Notes: generated by a model not told the origin, from the letters alone. A DNA stretch of 64,000 bases from Dinoroseobacter sp049801095 (GCF_049801095.1 NZ_JBNAGH010000001.1:558001-622000), one strand, 5' to 3'; positions 1 through 9,491 are shown, counted from the first letter of the stretch. Made by a program: numbers and translations.

Positions 1-880
1 GGAGGCTGCTGTCGCGCAGCCCCGTGGACAGGACCGCCACCGCGATCGTCACGCTCGCCGTGCCCAGCGCCATGGCGAATGTTCCGGCAATCGCCGCCGG
101 GGCGATCTGAAAGCGGATCCCGAGGATCAGCACAAAAAGCGCACCGGTGCAGGGGCGGATCGCCACGGCCGCGATCAGGGCGAGGATCTCGCGCCAGCTG
201 CGCGCGGACAGCACCGCCTGCGGATCCGGCGCATGCACATGGCCACAGGTCTCGCAGACCGCTCCCGGGGCCGTTGCGTTGTGCTGATGCGGCGCCCCGC
301 CACTCTGCGCGCGGGCGAAATCCCGGGCCAGATGATGCTCCGGCGCGCCGCCCGCGGGCGCGAGGGCCGGCGTCGGGACCGGCGCCAGCGCCTGGTGCAA
401 CCGCCGCGCCCCGCGCCAGACCAGCCACAGCCCGAGGAGCAGGATGGCAAACGCGCTTGCCGGCGCAAACCAGCTCTCGGCGAGCCCAGTCATCTGCGCC
501 GTGCTGGCTTGCAGCACGAAGGCGCCGACACCCACCAACAGGATCGCCGTCACCGCCTGCCCCAGGCTCGCCACCAGCGCAATCGCCCCCAGCCGCAGCA
601 TGGTGATCCGCCGCGCCACCCCGTAGCCGCCGATCACCACCTTGCCATGGCCCGGCCCCGCCGCGTGGAAAAACCCGTAGGCAAAGCACACGCCAAGAAA
701 CCCGATCAACGCCCCGGGCGATCCCGCCCGCAGGGCGCGCAGCTGTGCGGCCAGCGCATTCTGCACCTCCCGTTGCTGCCCCGCGGCCCAATAGCCGATC
801 GCCTCGGCCCCGCCGCCCCACAAGAGCAGCACCAGCCCCGCCAGCAGCGCCAGCGCAATCGCGGCAGCTAGGGCGCGCAT
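1..880 (-). CDS. Nickel/cobalt efflux transporter, NicO/RcnA-like (3' end cut by window edge)
   Basis: Inner-membrane permease that probably exports Ni2+ or Co2+. Translation from the ATG at 880 gives an N-terminal membrane helix, a helix carrying the family motif HAAGPGHGK, further hydrophobic segments, a cytosolic histidine-rich loop with HQHN and CETCGHVH, and then the RPCTGA motif of NicO/RcnA proteins. The frame is open to base 1, so the C-terminus lies outside the window. The start overlaps the last 13 bases of the upstream DUF1007 gene, so the two are translationally coupled. NicO proteins are commonly encoded next to DUF1007. The metal specificity is inferred from family and the His-rich loop only. 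Confidence 0.88.
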   Translation of the reverse strand, partial: MRALAAAIALALLAGLVLLLWGGGAEAIGYWAAGQQREVQNALAAQLRALRAGSPGALIGFLGVCFAYGFFHAAGPGHGKVVIGGYGVARRITMLRLGAIALVASLGQAVTAILLVGVGAFVLQASTAQMTGLAESWFAPASAFAILLLGLWLVWRGARRLHQALAPVPTPALAPAGGAPEHHLARDFARAQSGGAPHQHNATAPGAVCETCGHVHAPDPQAVLSARSWREILALIAAVAIRPCTGALFVLILGIRFQIAPAAIAGTFAMALGTASVTIAVAVLSTGLRDSSL

Positions 881-1545
881 GTCACGCGAACCTCATGGCT
901 GAAAAGCGCGCCGACGGCGGGAAAGCCAACCTCCAGAAAGGGGTCAAAACTGCCGCTGAACTCTTCAAGCGCGGCGCGCAGTTGGGCCGAGGCCGCGCCG
1001 GGCTCCGGCACATAGACCTGAGCGCTGCACCCGTCGGGCGCGTTCTCGAGCCGCACGGGCAGGTTGATCTCGTAAGACGTGTAATAGGTCGGGTCATAAA
1101 TCTGCAGGATCAGCGGCTCCGCCCCTATGGCGACCCGGGTCTCGAGCGCCCGCAGATGGGTGCTCACCACCCGACCCTCGCCATAGGTGGCGTCCCATTC
1201 CAACGGTCGGGAAAGCGGCAGCGCCGCCTCTCCCAGGAGCAGATAGCTGTCGCCCTCGAACTCCGCATCCCAGTTCATGTCAAAACCCGAGAGGCGCGCC
1301 ACCTCGGTCTCGGTCAGGATCCCGTCGAAATCCGGATCCAGTCCCTGGTCTTCAAGGACAAAAAGGGAAAACAGGTCATCATAGGCCCAGACAATCCGCA
1401 CGGCCCCAAGCTTGCCCGCCTCATCAAAGACAAGGGTCACCCCGGCATCGATGAAGATGTGCGGATGGGCAACCACCGGCGCGCCCGCGACCGCCAGGGT
1501 CGAAGCGAGCAAGGCAGCGCGGGATATGGTGCGGAGGCTCTCCAT
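868..1545 (-). CDS. DUF1007 family periplasmic protein (metal-transport partner)
   Basis: A 225-residue exported protein. It has a signal peptide of about 26 residues ending near VVA-HPH, then the DUF1007 hallmark HPHIFID just after the cleavage site, which suggests an N-terminal metal-binding segment. The rest is soluble. It overlaps and precedes the NicO permease gene in the same operon, the usual arrangement for DUF1007. It probably supports metal handling for the permease in the periplasm; no enzymatic motif is seen. The ATG at 1545 is chosen because the signal peptide begins directly there. Confidence 0.85.
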   Translation of the reverse strand: MESLRTISRAALLASTLAVAGAPVVAHPHIFIDAGVTLVFDEAGKLGAVRIVWAYDDLFSLFVLEDQGLDPDFDGILTETEVARLSGFDMNWDAEFEGDSYLLLGEAALPLSRPLEWDATYGEGRVVSTHLRALETRVAIGAEPLILQIYDPTYYTSYEINLPVRLENAPDGCSAQVYVPEPGAASAQLRAALEEFSGSFDPFLEVGFPAVGALFSHEVRVTCAP

Positions 1546-1603
1546 GGGCCAGAGATAAGCGCCTCCCGGTCCGCATGCAATCGCCGCTGCGCGGCATCTC
1601 GCG

Positions 1604-1637
1604 CAAACAAAACCCCCACGCCAGCACGGCGCGGGGG
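1604..1637 (-). terminator. Intrinsic terminator downstream of ppk2
   Basis: On the minus strand a 10-bp GC-rich stem (1613-1622 with 1628-1637, one G-T wobble, 5-base loop) is followed by a T-rich run (complement of 1604-1612). It lies 45-78 bases after the ppk2 stop codon. Confidence 0.8.
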
Positions 1638-1681
1638 AACAGGACGCGCCCGTTCAGGCGCGCCAGGGAGGATCCTTGGCG

Positions 1682-2617
1682 TCAGTTCTTGCGACGCGCA
1701 TCCGGGTGCAGGGACGCGCCCAGAATGTGTTCGGAGGAATGAACCACATGGCCCGCCCCGCCCACGATCAGCGGATCGGGCGGTGTCGCGATGCTGAGAT
1801 CCTTGTCCGGATAGTCCAGGGTCGACAGGAAGTGGCGCATGCAGTTGAGGCGCGCGCGCTTCTTGTCGTTGGATTTGACGATGGTCCAGGGCGCATCGGC
1901 GGTGTTGGTGTAGAAGAACATCGCCTCCTTCGCCTCGGTATAGTCATCCCATTTGTCGAGGCTCGCCTTGTCGATCGGCGACAGCTTCCACCGCTTGAGC
2001 GGGTCGGTCGCGCGGCTGTCAAAGCGGCGCTTCTGTTCGGCCTGGGTCACCGAGAACCAGTATTTGTAAAGCCGGACCCCCGAGCGCGTCAGCATCCGCT
2101 CGAAATCCGGGGTCTGGCGCATGAATTCGAGGTATTCGTTCGGGGTGCAGAACCCCATCACCCGCTCCACACCGGCGCGGTTATACCAGGACCGGTCATA
2201 GAGCACGATCTCACCCGCCGTGGGCAGATGGTTGATATAGCGCTGGTAGTACCACTGGCCGCGCTCTTCATCCGTGGGTTTGTTCAGGGCCACGACCCGG
2301 GCCGCGCGCGGGTTCAGGTGCTCGGTGAACCGCTTGATGGTCCCGCCCTTGCCCGCCGCATCGCGCCCCTCAAAGAGCATCACGAATTTCTGGCCGGTCT
2401 CTTGCGCCCAGAGCTGCACCTTGAGCAATTCGGCCTGCAGCTGCGCCTTTTCGGCCTCGTAGGAGCGGCGCCCCATCTTGCGCCGGTACGGATAACGCCC
2501 GGTCTCAAAGGCCTGGCGAATTGCCTCGGGCGTGGGGACGGCGGTCTCGCTCGCGGCGACCTTTGCGCCATTCATCGCGGTCTTGTCGGTCTTTGGTGTG
2601 GGCGTGGTCTGTGCCAT
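1682..2617 (-). CDS. ppk2: Polyphosphate kinase 2 (PPK2 family)
   Basis: A 311-residue cytosolic PPK2-family kinase that moves phosphate between polyphosphate and nucleotides. Visible motifs are the Walker A loop GRDAAGKGG, the lid-region segment LNPRAARVVAL, and the Walker B-like DRSWYNRAGVERVMGF, all typical of one-domain PPK2. The ATG at 2617 is preferred over upstream in-frame starts because AGGAG sits about six bases before it and the conserved core follows the usual short low-complexity N-tail. It is monocistronic, with a strong terminator behind it. Whether it favours ADP or GDP cannot be read from sequence. The separate ppk1-ppx pair lies 18 kb away. Confidence 0.93.
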   Translation of the reverse strand: MAQTTPTPKTDKTAMNGAKVAASETAVPTPEAIRQAFETGRYPYRRKMGRRSYEAEKAQLQAELLKVQLWAQETGQKFVMLFEGRDAAGKGGTIKRFTEHLNPRAARVVALNKPTDEERGQWYYQRYINHLPTAGEIVLYDRSWYNRAGVERVMGFCTPNEYLEFMRQTPDFERMLTRSGVRLYKYWFSVTQAEQKRRFDSRATDPLKRWKLSPIDKASLDKWDDYTEAKEAMFFYTNTADAPWTIVKSNDKKRARLNCMRHFLSTLDYPDKDLSIATPPDPLIVGGAGHVVHSSEHILGASLHPDARRKN

Positions 2618-2725
2618 GGGGGCTCCTCTCATCGGTCGAGCCAGCCCTATCCCGTCCCCGCGCCGCGCGCCTTGACCCGGATCAACCCGCGTCAAAAAAC
2701 TGTCACAAGTCCCCAGCGAGCCCGG

Positions 2726-2761
2726 AAAAGCAAAAACCCCACCCGGAACATCCAGGTGGGG
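2726..2761 (-). terminator. Intrinsic terminator of VPLPA-CTERM gene 1
   Basis: Minus-strand hairpin: 2751-2761 pairs with 2737-2747 (about 11 bp, one wobble, short loop), followed by a T-rich tract complementary to 2726-2736. It lies 36 bases after the stop of the gene at 2797-3564. Confidence 0.85.
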
Positions 2762-2796
2762 CGGAGCACGTCAGGGGCCGTTCCGTGAGCTCAGTC

Positions 2797-3564
2797 TCAG
2801 CCCTGACGATTGCGGGCGCGCCAGCCCGTGGCGGCCAAGGCGCCGATCAGCAGCAGGCCGGAGGCCGGCAGCGGCACGGGGGCGGGCGGCTCCTGGATCA
2901 GGCGGTTGTCGGTGCCCACACGCAGACCGTCGATGGCAAAGCCATCATTGGTGCGCAGGGTGCTGCCATTGCTGGTGTAGTTGCCGATCTCGATCACCGC
3001 GTCGGTGACCAGCGTGTCAAAGCTCACCACCACGATCGAGGCGTTGCCGTTGGACAGCTTGCCGCCCACGCGCTGCTCGAACGTGTCGGTGTCAGAGGTG
3101 ATCCGCAGGAAGGCGCCCGTGTCGGAGCCGTCCACCAGGGTGAAGACCACGGTGTTAAAGGTCGAGCCGGTGGAGACATCCCAGTCGATGCCATAGGTGT
3201 CATTGCTGTCGAGATACCAATCGCCATCCAGCGGCTGGGTGTTGTAGCGGCCATAGGTGTTGCCGTCGCGCAGGGCGAGCTCGGTGCCCGTATTGCCCGG
3301 CAGGTTGGACACGGTGCCGCCCGTGCCGGTGCCGCCCAGGGTGTTGAACGTGCCCACGGCGGTGCTGAAGTCACTGCCGACTTCACCTTCACCGAGATTT
3401 GCACCCAGGGTTTCGAAATCTTCGCCGGTGGAGGCAATGGTGCCTTCAACGATGCTGAACACGGCGGGGTTGTATTCGGTCACGGCGATGGAGGCCGCAA
3501 AGGCGGGCGCCATCGGCACAGCAACAGCCAAAGCTGCCGCCACCAGGGAGGTTTTGTAGGACAT
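2797..3564 (-). CDS. VPLPA-CTERM sorting domain exported protein 1
   Basis: A 255-residue exported protein of unknown function. It starts with a Sec signal peptide (cleavage near AFAA-SIAV). It ends with the tripartite sorting tag of rhodobacterial VPLPA-CTERM proteins: motif VPLPAS, a hydrophobic helix, then a basic tail WRARNRQG. Such tags are processed by an exosortase, which is not in this window. The middle is beta-rich with many G, T, N and D residues, as in surface or matrix proteins. It is transcribed divergently from a second VPLPA-CTERM gene at 4004. The ribosome binding site is weak. Confidence 0.85.
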   Translation of the reverse strand: MSYKTSLVAAALAVAVPMAPAFAASIAVTEYNPAVFSIVEGTIASTGEDFETLGANLGEGEVGSDFSTAVGTFNTLGGTGTGGTVSNLPGNTGTELALRDGNTYGRYNTQPLDGDWYLDSNDTYGIDWDVSTGSTFNTVVFTLVDGSDTGAFLRITSDTDTFEQRVGGKLSNGNASIVVVSFDTLVTDAVIEIGNYTSNGSTLRTNDGFAIDGLRVGTDNRLIQEPPAPVPLPASGLLLIGALAATGWRARNRQG

Positions 3565-4003
3565 GGGAACTCATCCACTCGTAAAAAACAGGAACTCTAC
3601 ACAGAGCCCGCTAGGTACCAGTCTCCGAAAACTTTAGACAGTTTTTTTAGGTGTTTACGTTAACAGCGCGAATTCGCGACAATTCCGGGGAAATCAGCGG
3701 ATTTCATTGCACTCGGATACGCAGTCCCGGCGGCGCGACAGAGACGCAGATCGCGGCAAGGTCCGTCGGCACGGGCACCTTCACTCACCTTCCGTCCATG
3801 ATTATGAAATAAAAACAGATACCTGACGTCCAAATTGCTCTGAGGAGCTCCAGCACCGCACGCCTCGCCACTCGATATCTACCCCCCCCTTGTTGCATAC
3901 AACAGTACCAACGATATGGACATCATTCGCCTAAAACTCTAACGATACCCCCGCGAGGCGATGTTTCTGGCCTCCGCGTAGAGCACCTATTGACGAGAGT
4001 ATC
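3565..4003. promoter_or_regulatory. Divergent intergenic region between two VPLPA-CTERM genes
   Basis: 439 bases with no supported gene. It must hold both divergent promoters. Visible features are an AT-richer stretch near 3630-3665 with a run of seven T, a C8 homopolymer near 3885-3892, and a short inverted repeat TGTTG-cata-CAACA at about 3893-3906, roughly 100 bases before the plus-strand gene. I could not assign -35/-10 boxes with confidence. Confidence 0.4.
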
Positions 4004-4861
4004 ATGTTGACCAAACAGCTACCGGCCCTCCTGGGCCTGATCTGCGCCGCTGCCACCAGCGCGGGCGCAGCCACCATCAATACCAGCAATGCCACCTGCA
4101 TCAGCGGCTGCGCAGGAGTGACCAGCGGCACAACGCCCGCCGGGATCGACTTCCTGAACAACCTGCAGGTGGGCACCGTCTACAAGCTGGAGAATGCCAG
4201 CTTCGTCGATGGCAATGGCGACACCTATGACGCGCGGGTCGAAGTGCTCGGCCTCAGCGATGGCGCCTCCGCCTCGACCATCAACGTCCAGGGCGTGAAC
4301 GAGTGGAAGCACCTGCAATTCACCTTTGTCGAGGATGACACCCTGACCACCGTGAACACCAATGGGGTCAGCACCACGGTTGTCGGCGCCAAGTTCATCA
4401 ACGTCTTCGACATCGACAGCAATTTCGGCACGGGCGGACGCGCCAATTTCACCGATGTGGTCGGCGTGAATGCCGAGATCGTCGGCCTCGGCGCTGCGCT
4501 GGAGGAAGGCGGCTTTCTCGCCTCCGACGCGCCCCTGACCGATGGGGATGGCGAAGACATCAATTATGCACGGCTCGATCAGGAGTTCGTGCCCGGTGAA
4601 GAATGGAAGAACGAACCGAACTTCAAACCGGGCCAAGGCCTGAATGAAGAGGATTTCGTGGCGACCTTCTCCACCGGCGGGGACCTCGAAGGGTTCGAGC
4701 TGGTCTGGGGCTCCACCGGCGCGCCGTCGAACAATGTGCGCGGCTGGGAGCTGTCGATCGACGCCGATCCGGTGGTCGCGCCGGTGCCGCTGCCCGCCTC
4801 CCTGCCCCTGTTGCTGGCCGGAATGGGCCTGATCGGCGCCATGCGCCGGACACGCGCCTGA
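4004..4861 (+). CDS. VPLPA-CTERM sorting domain exported protein 2
   Basis: A 285-residue exported protein. It has a Sec signal peptide (cleavage near SAGA-ATIN), a beta-rich, Asp/Thr/Asn-rich mature region, and a C-terminal sorting tag VPLPAS followed by a hydrophobic helix and the basic end RRTRA. The mature part has a cysteine pair near its start (TCISGC). The general form matches PEP-CTERM-like secreted proteins, but no enzymatic domain is recognised. The ATG at 4004 follows a weak GAGAG ribosome binding site. A hairpin terminator follows the stop codon. Confidence 0.85.
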   Translation: MLTKQLPALLGLICAAATSAGAATINTSNATCISGCAGVTSGTTPAGIDFLNNLQVGTVYKLENASFVDGNGDTYDARVEVLGLSDGASASTINVQGVNEWKHLQFTFVEDDTLTTVNTNGVSTTVVGAKFINVFDIDSNFGTGGRANFTDVVGVNAEIVGLGAALEEGGFLASDAPLTDGDGEDINYARLDQEFVPGEEWKNEPNFKPGQGLNEEDFVATFSTGGDLEGFELVWGSTGAPSNNVRGWELSIDADPVVAPVPLPASLPLLLAGMGLIGAMRRTRA

Positions 4862-4875
4862 CCGTCCCGCTCTTT

Positions 4876-4905
4876 GGTCTGGCCCGCCTTCCGCGCGGCC
4901 AGACC
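4876..4905 (+). terminator. Hairpin downstream of VPLPA-CTERM gene 2
   Basis: Perfect 9-bp stem (4876-4884 with 4897-4905) and a 12-base loop, followed by only a short T run. A likely but weak terminator, 15 bases after the stop codon. Confidence 0.6.
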
Positions 4906-4997
4906 CGGTTTCCAGAGCACGCGGCATAACGGCGACTTTCCCCTGTTGTGATCAGCACTCAACTCCCTCCAAACCAGTTTTTTCCGAGGGATCTTTG

Positions 4998-6718
4998 ATG
5001 CGCACTGCTCTTTTCTTCGCCGGATATCTCTGCTGTTTTCCCGCACTGACCAGCGCGGCAGAGCCAGGCCCCATCCTCTCCGCCACAAATCTTGCCGGGC
5101 CGGCCATGACCTATGACGGCATTGTCTTTGCGCCCGATGATGGCAGTGCCACGGGCAATACAGGGACCGAGAGTGCGAGCAATAGCGGGCCAAATGGCCT
5201 GCAGGAGGCACTGCTGGACACGCCCTTTGCCTCCATGCGCTGGGGGGGCGAGGTGGCGTGGTCGGGCCCCGTGGCGGACGCGCCGGTGACGGTGGACCTC
5301 TATTTCATGGAAGGCTGGTGGCCCGATGCCGGACGCCGCCTCATGACGATCGAGGTGGAGGGCGAGGTTCTGCGCAGCGGCTTCGACGTCCTTGCCGCCT
5401 CGGGCGGCGATCCCAATGTGCCGCAGATCCTGCGCCTGACCGGGATCGACCCGGCACGGTCGGGGGATCCGAACCGCCTCGACCTGCGGGTCCTGACCGA
5501 GGTGGACAACGCGATCCTCTCTGCCGTGGTCCTGCGCTGCGCGGGTGGTGACGGAGACTGCGCCGCCAAGGTTGCGGACGCCGAAGCCAAACAGGCCGCC
5601 CGGCGCGAAGCTGCCGAAATGGCCGAGCGCCTGCGCTGGCAAGGGGTTTGGGAACTGCCCTACCAGGACCAGCAGCGTCGCGCCTTTCGGCATGTGTTCA
5701 CGTCAACGGAGCAAGGCGCGATCCTGCATCTGCGCTCAGGCACTCTAAGCTGCGACGCCGCTTTCGGCCCTGCGTCCCATCCCTCGCAGATGCCCCTTCT
5801 CGGGGTCTCCTGCATCGGCATTTCGGACGCCGCCCTCGGCGACCCACGGCTTGATGAAGGGCCAGAGGGCAACATCCGTTTCGCGATGGCGATCAACGGG
5901 CGCGACTGGGGGTTCGACATGCCCAAGCTGGTGTCGATGCCGCTTGCCCCGTCCACCCGTCCGGATGACTTTCCTTTTGAAACGGCCGGTATCACTCTGG
6001 CCGCCACATGGGCCGAGCAACAGGCGCAGGTCGCCGCCCGGCTTGCGGATCTGGGCCAGCCGACAACGGACTGGACGACCGAGGGCACGGGCAACGACAT
6101 CTACTACCACACGATCGGGATGCCGCAGTCGTTGTTCGGTTACGCGGGCGAGCACTACATGGCCTACACGGTTGGGAATGGCCCCGACGCCCGGCCCATC
6201 GCGCTGCTCCGGCGTTGGATCCCGGCCGCGGACCAGCAACCTCTTTACGACACGACCATGGCCGCCCTGCGCGAAAATACGGGCCTGAGCGGTCCCCGGT
6301 CATCGCCCTTCACGGTGGCTCCACCCGCATCCCGATCGGGGTGGACTGGGCGATGGCTCCGGATGGCAGTCGACACACCGAGGCCTGCAACGGCCCGCTG
6401 GCGGCCCAGGTCTCGCTGCCTGCTCTGAAGGGGCAAGTCTACCGCTTTCCGGGTGCGCAGGTCGGTCGCCCCCTCAGCACCGGCATCGCATGGCGGCACG
6501 GCTGCGGCCTCTATTTCCAGGTCACGCACAACGTCCTGCAAGACGGCCCCAGGATTGAGGCCATGCAATTCATGCTGGCCGACAACGCCCCTCTGACCGA
6601 GGCAGTCTGGGATTTCGAGACGCGCGACTGGGAGGCCCGCGTCGCGGAAATCCTCGAAAAGAGCGCCGCGCGGACTGAGACGGAAGACGCGCAGCAGGCG
6701 ATCGAGCCGGAACTCTGA
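4998..6718 (+). pseudogene. Exported malectin-like domain protein, frameshifted
   Basis: Signal peptide (cleavage near TSAA-EPGP), then a malectin-like carbohydrate-binding region over roughly residues 30-165, recognisable by VTVDLYFMEGWW followed by RRLMTIEVEGE and FDVLAASGG. A second region with TLSCDAAF and similar segments follows. The first frame is coding to about 6295, then turns into an arginine/proline-rich tail ending at 6428. Clear coding sequence continues in another frame (VIALHGG, IPIGVDWAM, WRHGCGLYF) to the stop at 6716-6718. Adding one C to the CCCC run at 6294-6297 restores a single protein of about 573 residues. This is either a sequencing error or a true frameshift. ATG at 4998 follows GAGGG. 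Confidence 0.75.
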
Positions 6719-6808
6719 AATCCGGCCAGACTCCGCCCGCACTGCCACTTCCCACCCCGCCTTGGCCCTGCCATACTGGGCGAAACACCAAAAAGAGCAG
6801 TGACAGCC

Positions 6809-8770
6809 ATGGCCGACGATCTTCTTTCGGGTGCACAGCCCGACGCATCTTCCTATGACGCTTCCTCGATCCAGGTGCTCGAGGATATGGAGCATGTGCG
6901 CCTCCGTCCCGGCATGTATATCGGCGGCAAGGACGACCGCGCCCTGCACCACATGGTGGCCGAGATCATCGACAACTCCATGGATGAGGCCGTGGCCGGT
7001 CACGCCACCTGGATCGAGGTGGAGCTGCACGAAAACGGCCATGTCTCCGTGCGCGACAACGGGCGCGGCATCCCCACCGGGCCGCACCCCAAGGATCCGA
7101 AAAAGTCCGCGCTGGAGATCATCTTCTGCACCCTGAATGCGGGCGGTAAGTTCTCCGGCGACAATTACGAGACCTCCGGCGGTCTGCACGGCGTCGGCTC
7201 CTCCGTGGTCAACGCGCTCTCGGATCACTTGCGGGTCGAGGTCGCCCGGAACCGCGAGCTCTATGCCATGGAGTTCTCCCAAGGCGTCCCGCGCGGTCCG
7301 CTGGAAAAGATCGGCGCGGCCCCGAACCGCCGGGGCACCGCCGTGACCTTCCACCCGGACCCTGAAATCTTCGGCTCGCTCCACCTCAAGCCCGCGCGCC
7401 TCTTCAAGATGGCTCGCTCCAAGGCGTATCTGTTCTCCGGGGTCGAGATCCGCTGGAAAACCGCCATTGATGACGGCGACACCCCCGCCGAAGCGACCTT
7501 CCACTTCCCCGGCGGGCTCTCGGACTACCTCTCCGAAACCCTCGGCCAGGCCGCCACCTATGCAGACGCCCCCTTCGCGGGCACCGTCACCTTCGACAAG
7601 TTCGGCCGCCCCGGCAAGGTCGAATGGGCGATCAACTGGACCCCGGCCCGCGACGGCTTCATCCAGTCCTACTGCAACACAGTCCCCACCCCCGAGGGCG
7701 GCACCCATGAGGCCGGCTTCTGGGCCGCCATCCTCAAGGGCATCAAGGCCTATGGCGAGCTGGTGAACAACAAGAAGGCCGGCACCATCACCCGCGAGGA
7801 CCTGACCACCGGCGCCGGCGCCCTCGTCTCCTGCTTCATCCGCGAGCCCGAATTCGTCGGCCAGACCAAGGACCGCCTCGCCACGGTCGAGGCCCAACGC
7901 ATGGTCGAAAACGCCGTCCGCGACCATTTCGACAACTGGCTCGCCGCCGACACCAAATCCGCAGGCGCCATCCTCGACTTCCTTGTCCTGCGCGCCGAGG
8001 AACGCCTCCGCCGCCGCCAAGAAAAGGAAACCGCCCGCAAATCCGCCACCAAGCGCCTGCGCCTGCCCGGCAAACTGGTCGACTGCTCGGCCACCAACCG
8101 CGCGGGCACGGAACTCTTCATCGTCGAGGGCGACAGCGCCGGCGGCTCCGCCAAAATGGCCCGGGACCGCAAGACCCAGGCCCTCCTCCCCCTGCGCGGC
8201 AAGATCCTCAACGTCCTCGGGGCGGCCTCGTCAAAGCTCGGCTCCAACCAGGAGATCAGCGACCTCACCCAGGCCCTCGGAGTCGGCCTCGGCACCAAGT
8301 TCAATGTCGAGGACCTGCGTTACGACAAGATCATCATCATGACCGATGCGGATGTGGACGGCGCCCATATCGCCGCCCTCCTGATGACCTTCTTCTTCAG
8401 CCAGATGCGCCCGATGATCGACCAGGGCCACCTCTACCTCGCCTGCCCGCCCCTCTTCCGCCTGACCCAAGGCGCGAAACGGGTCTACTGCCTGGATGAG
8501 CGCGAGCGCGACACCTGGCTCGACAAGGGGCTCGGCGGCAAAGGCAAGATCGACGTGAGCCGCTTCAAGGGCCTCGGAGAGATGGACGCCAAGGACCTCA
8601 AAGACACCACCATGAACCCCGAAACCCGGAAACTGATCCGCGTGAGCATTGATGAGGACGAACCCGGAGAGACCGGAGACCTCGTCGAGCGCCTGATGGG
8701 CAAGAAACCGGAGAAGCGCTTCGAGTATATCCAGGAGAACGCCCGGTTCGTGGAGGAGTTGGATGTTTAG
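6809..8770 (+). CDS. parE: DNA topoisomerase IV subunit B
   Basis: ATPase subunit of topoisomerase IV, which with ParC decatenates chromosomes. GHKL ATPase motifs are present: DNSMDEAV, DNGRGIP and GGLHGVGSSVVNALS. The TOPRIM domain carries VEGDSAGGSA and TDADVDGAH, and the C-terminal segment FKGLGEMDAKDL is intact. About 653 residues, full length for ParE and lacking the insertions of GyrB. The ATG at 6809 gives the usual roseobacter N-terminus MADDLLSG; a GTG nine bases earlier is an alternative. It is convergent with the HEPN-like gene, only four bases apart. Confidence 0.96.
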   Translation: MADDLLSGAQPDASSYDASSIQVLEDMEHVRLRPGMYIGGKDDRALHHMVAEIIDNSMDEAVAGHATWIEVELHENGHVSVRDNGRGIPTGPHPKDPKKSALEIIFCTLNAGGKFSGDNYETSGGLHGVGSSVVNALSDHLRVEVARNRELYAMEFSQGVPRGPLEKIGAAPNRRGTAVTFHPDPEIFGSLHLKPARLFKMARSKAYLFSGVEIRWKTAIDDGDTPAEATFHFPGGLSDYLSETLGQAATYADAPFAGTVTFDKFGRPGKVEWAINWTPARDGFIQSYCNTVPTPEGGTHEAGFWAAILKGIKAYGELVNNKKAGTITREDLTTGAGALVSCFIREPEFVGQTKDRLATVEAQRMVENAVRDHFDNWLAADTKSAGAILDFLVLRAEERLRRRQEKETARKSATKRLRLPGKLVDCSATNRAGTELFIVEGDSAGGSAKMARDRKTQALLPLRGKILNVLGAASSKLGSNQEISDLTQALGVGLGTKFNVEDLRYDKIIIMTDADVDGAHIAALLMTFFFSQMRPMIDQGHLYLACPPLFRLTQGAKRVYCLDERERDTWLDKGLGGKGKIDVSRFKGLGEMDAKDLKDTTMNPETRKLIRVSIDEDEPGETGDLVERLMGKKPEKRFEYIQENARFVEELDV

Positions 8771-8774
8771 TGGG

Positions 8775-9491
8775 TTAGGAAAGAACCCAGTCGGGAACTT
8801 CAACTAGTTTGCGCAAACGCTCAACCTCATTAAAGTCGCGCGCTTCAAGAGCGGATTTTAACGCATCAGAGTTTTCGGCTTCAAAGCGATTCCCAAGATA
8901 AATGCGCTTGAGGAAAGCTCTCTCATCATTTGGCCCCAATACCGCCAGATCGTACATTGTAGTACTCTCAAGAAACTTTGAATGAACAACGTTCATGCAT
9001 GCAGCGATCTTGTCCAAGCAATTCTTTGCTTCAATGTAGCTACTGCCCTCTAGGGCATCGATCCTTAGTGCAATTCCCTCATCGGCATGTGCGAGAACTT
9101 TGTTGCGCCGTTCCCGAAACTTTGTTGCAGCCTCCTTTGCTTCAGCAAGGGTATCGTTAAACTCTCCTCTACAATGATCGTCGAAATGGATTGCAAGGCT
9201 TTCAAGGCACAAGTTCGGGTGACCCGCGGTTCTTCTAGGATCTGTCAGTCGGCAAAGAGCCATGCACAACGAGTCCCAGAGTGCCTTTGAAGCATACATA
9301 GCCACTAGACCAGACGCTTCGTTGAGTACGTCCACTCGCTTTGGTGAGTGAACGAAAAGGCCATGGAAAATCTTTAGTTCTACGTATGCGTTGGTGATCG
9401 CATTATCTAACCAATAGACTGCTTCACCTAAATCATCTCCCAGAGTTACCTTGAGTTCTTGCAATCGTTCTTCTGAGGTTTTTGTCGACAT
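8775..9491 (-). CDS. AbiU2/HEPN-like domain protein
   Basis: A 238-residue soluble, mostly alpha-helical protein resembling the AbiU2 branch of HEPN proteins. A helix with LWDSLCMALCRLTDP is followed by the segment ATKFRERRNKVLAHAD, whose R129-N130 and H135 fit the HEPN R-x(4-6)-H ribonuclease motif. AbiU2 was named from a phage abortive-infection system; here the role is inferred. Base composition is strikingly lower in GC than its neighbours (28 of 60 bases at 8821-8880 against 41 of 60 at 8401-8460), which suggests recent acquisition. ATG at 9491 has GGAG ten bases upstream; an ATG at 9527 would add 12 residues. Confidence 0.65.
   Translation of the reverse strand: MSTKTSEERLQELKVTLGDDLGEAVYWLDNAITNAYVELKIFHGLFVHSPKRVDVLNEASGLVAMYASKALWDSLCMALCRLTDPRRTAGHPNLCLESLAIHFDDHCRGEFNDTLAEAKEAATKFRERRNKVLAHADEGIALRIDALEGSSYIEAKNCLDKIAACMNVVHSKFLESTTMYDLAVLGPNDERAFLKRIYLGNRFEAENSDALKSALEARDFNEVERLRKLVEVPDWVLS

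Noticed and set aside
6245..8020. 591-residue minus-strand open frame over parE
   Set aside because: It is antisense to a topoisomerase with intact ATPase and TOPRIM motifs.
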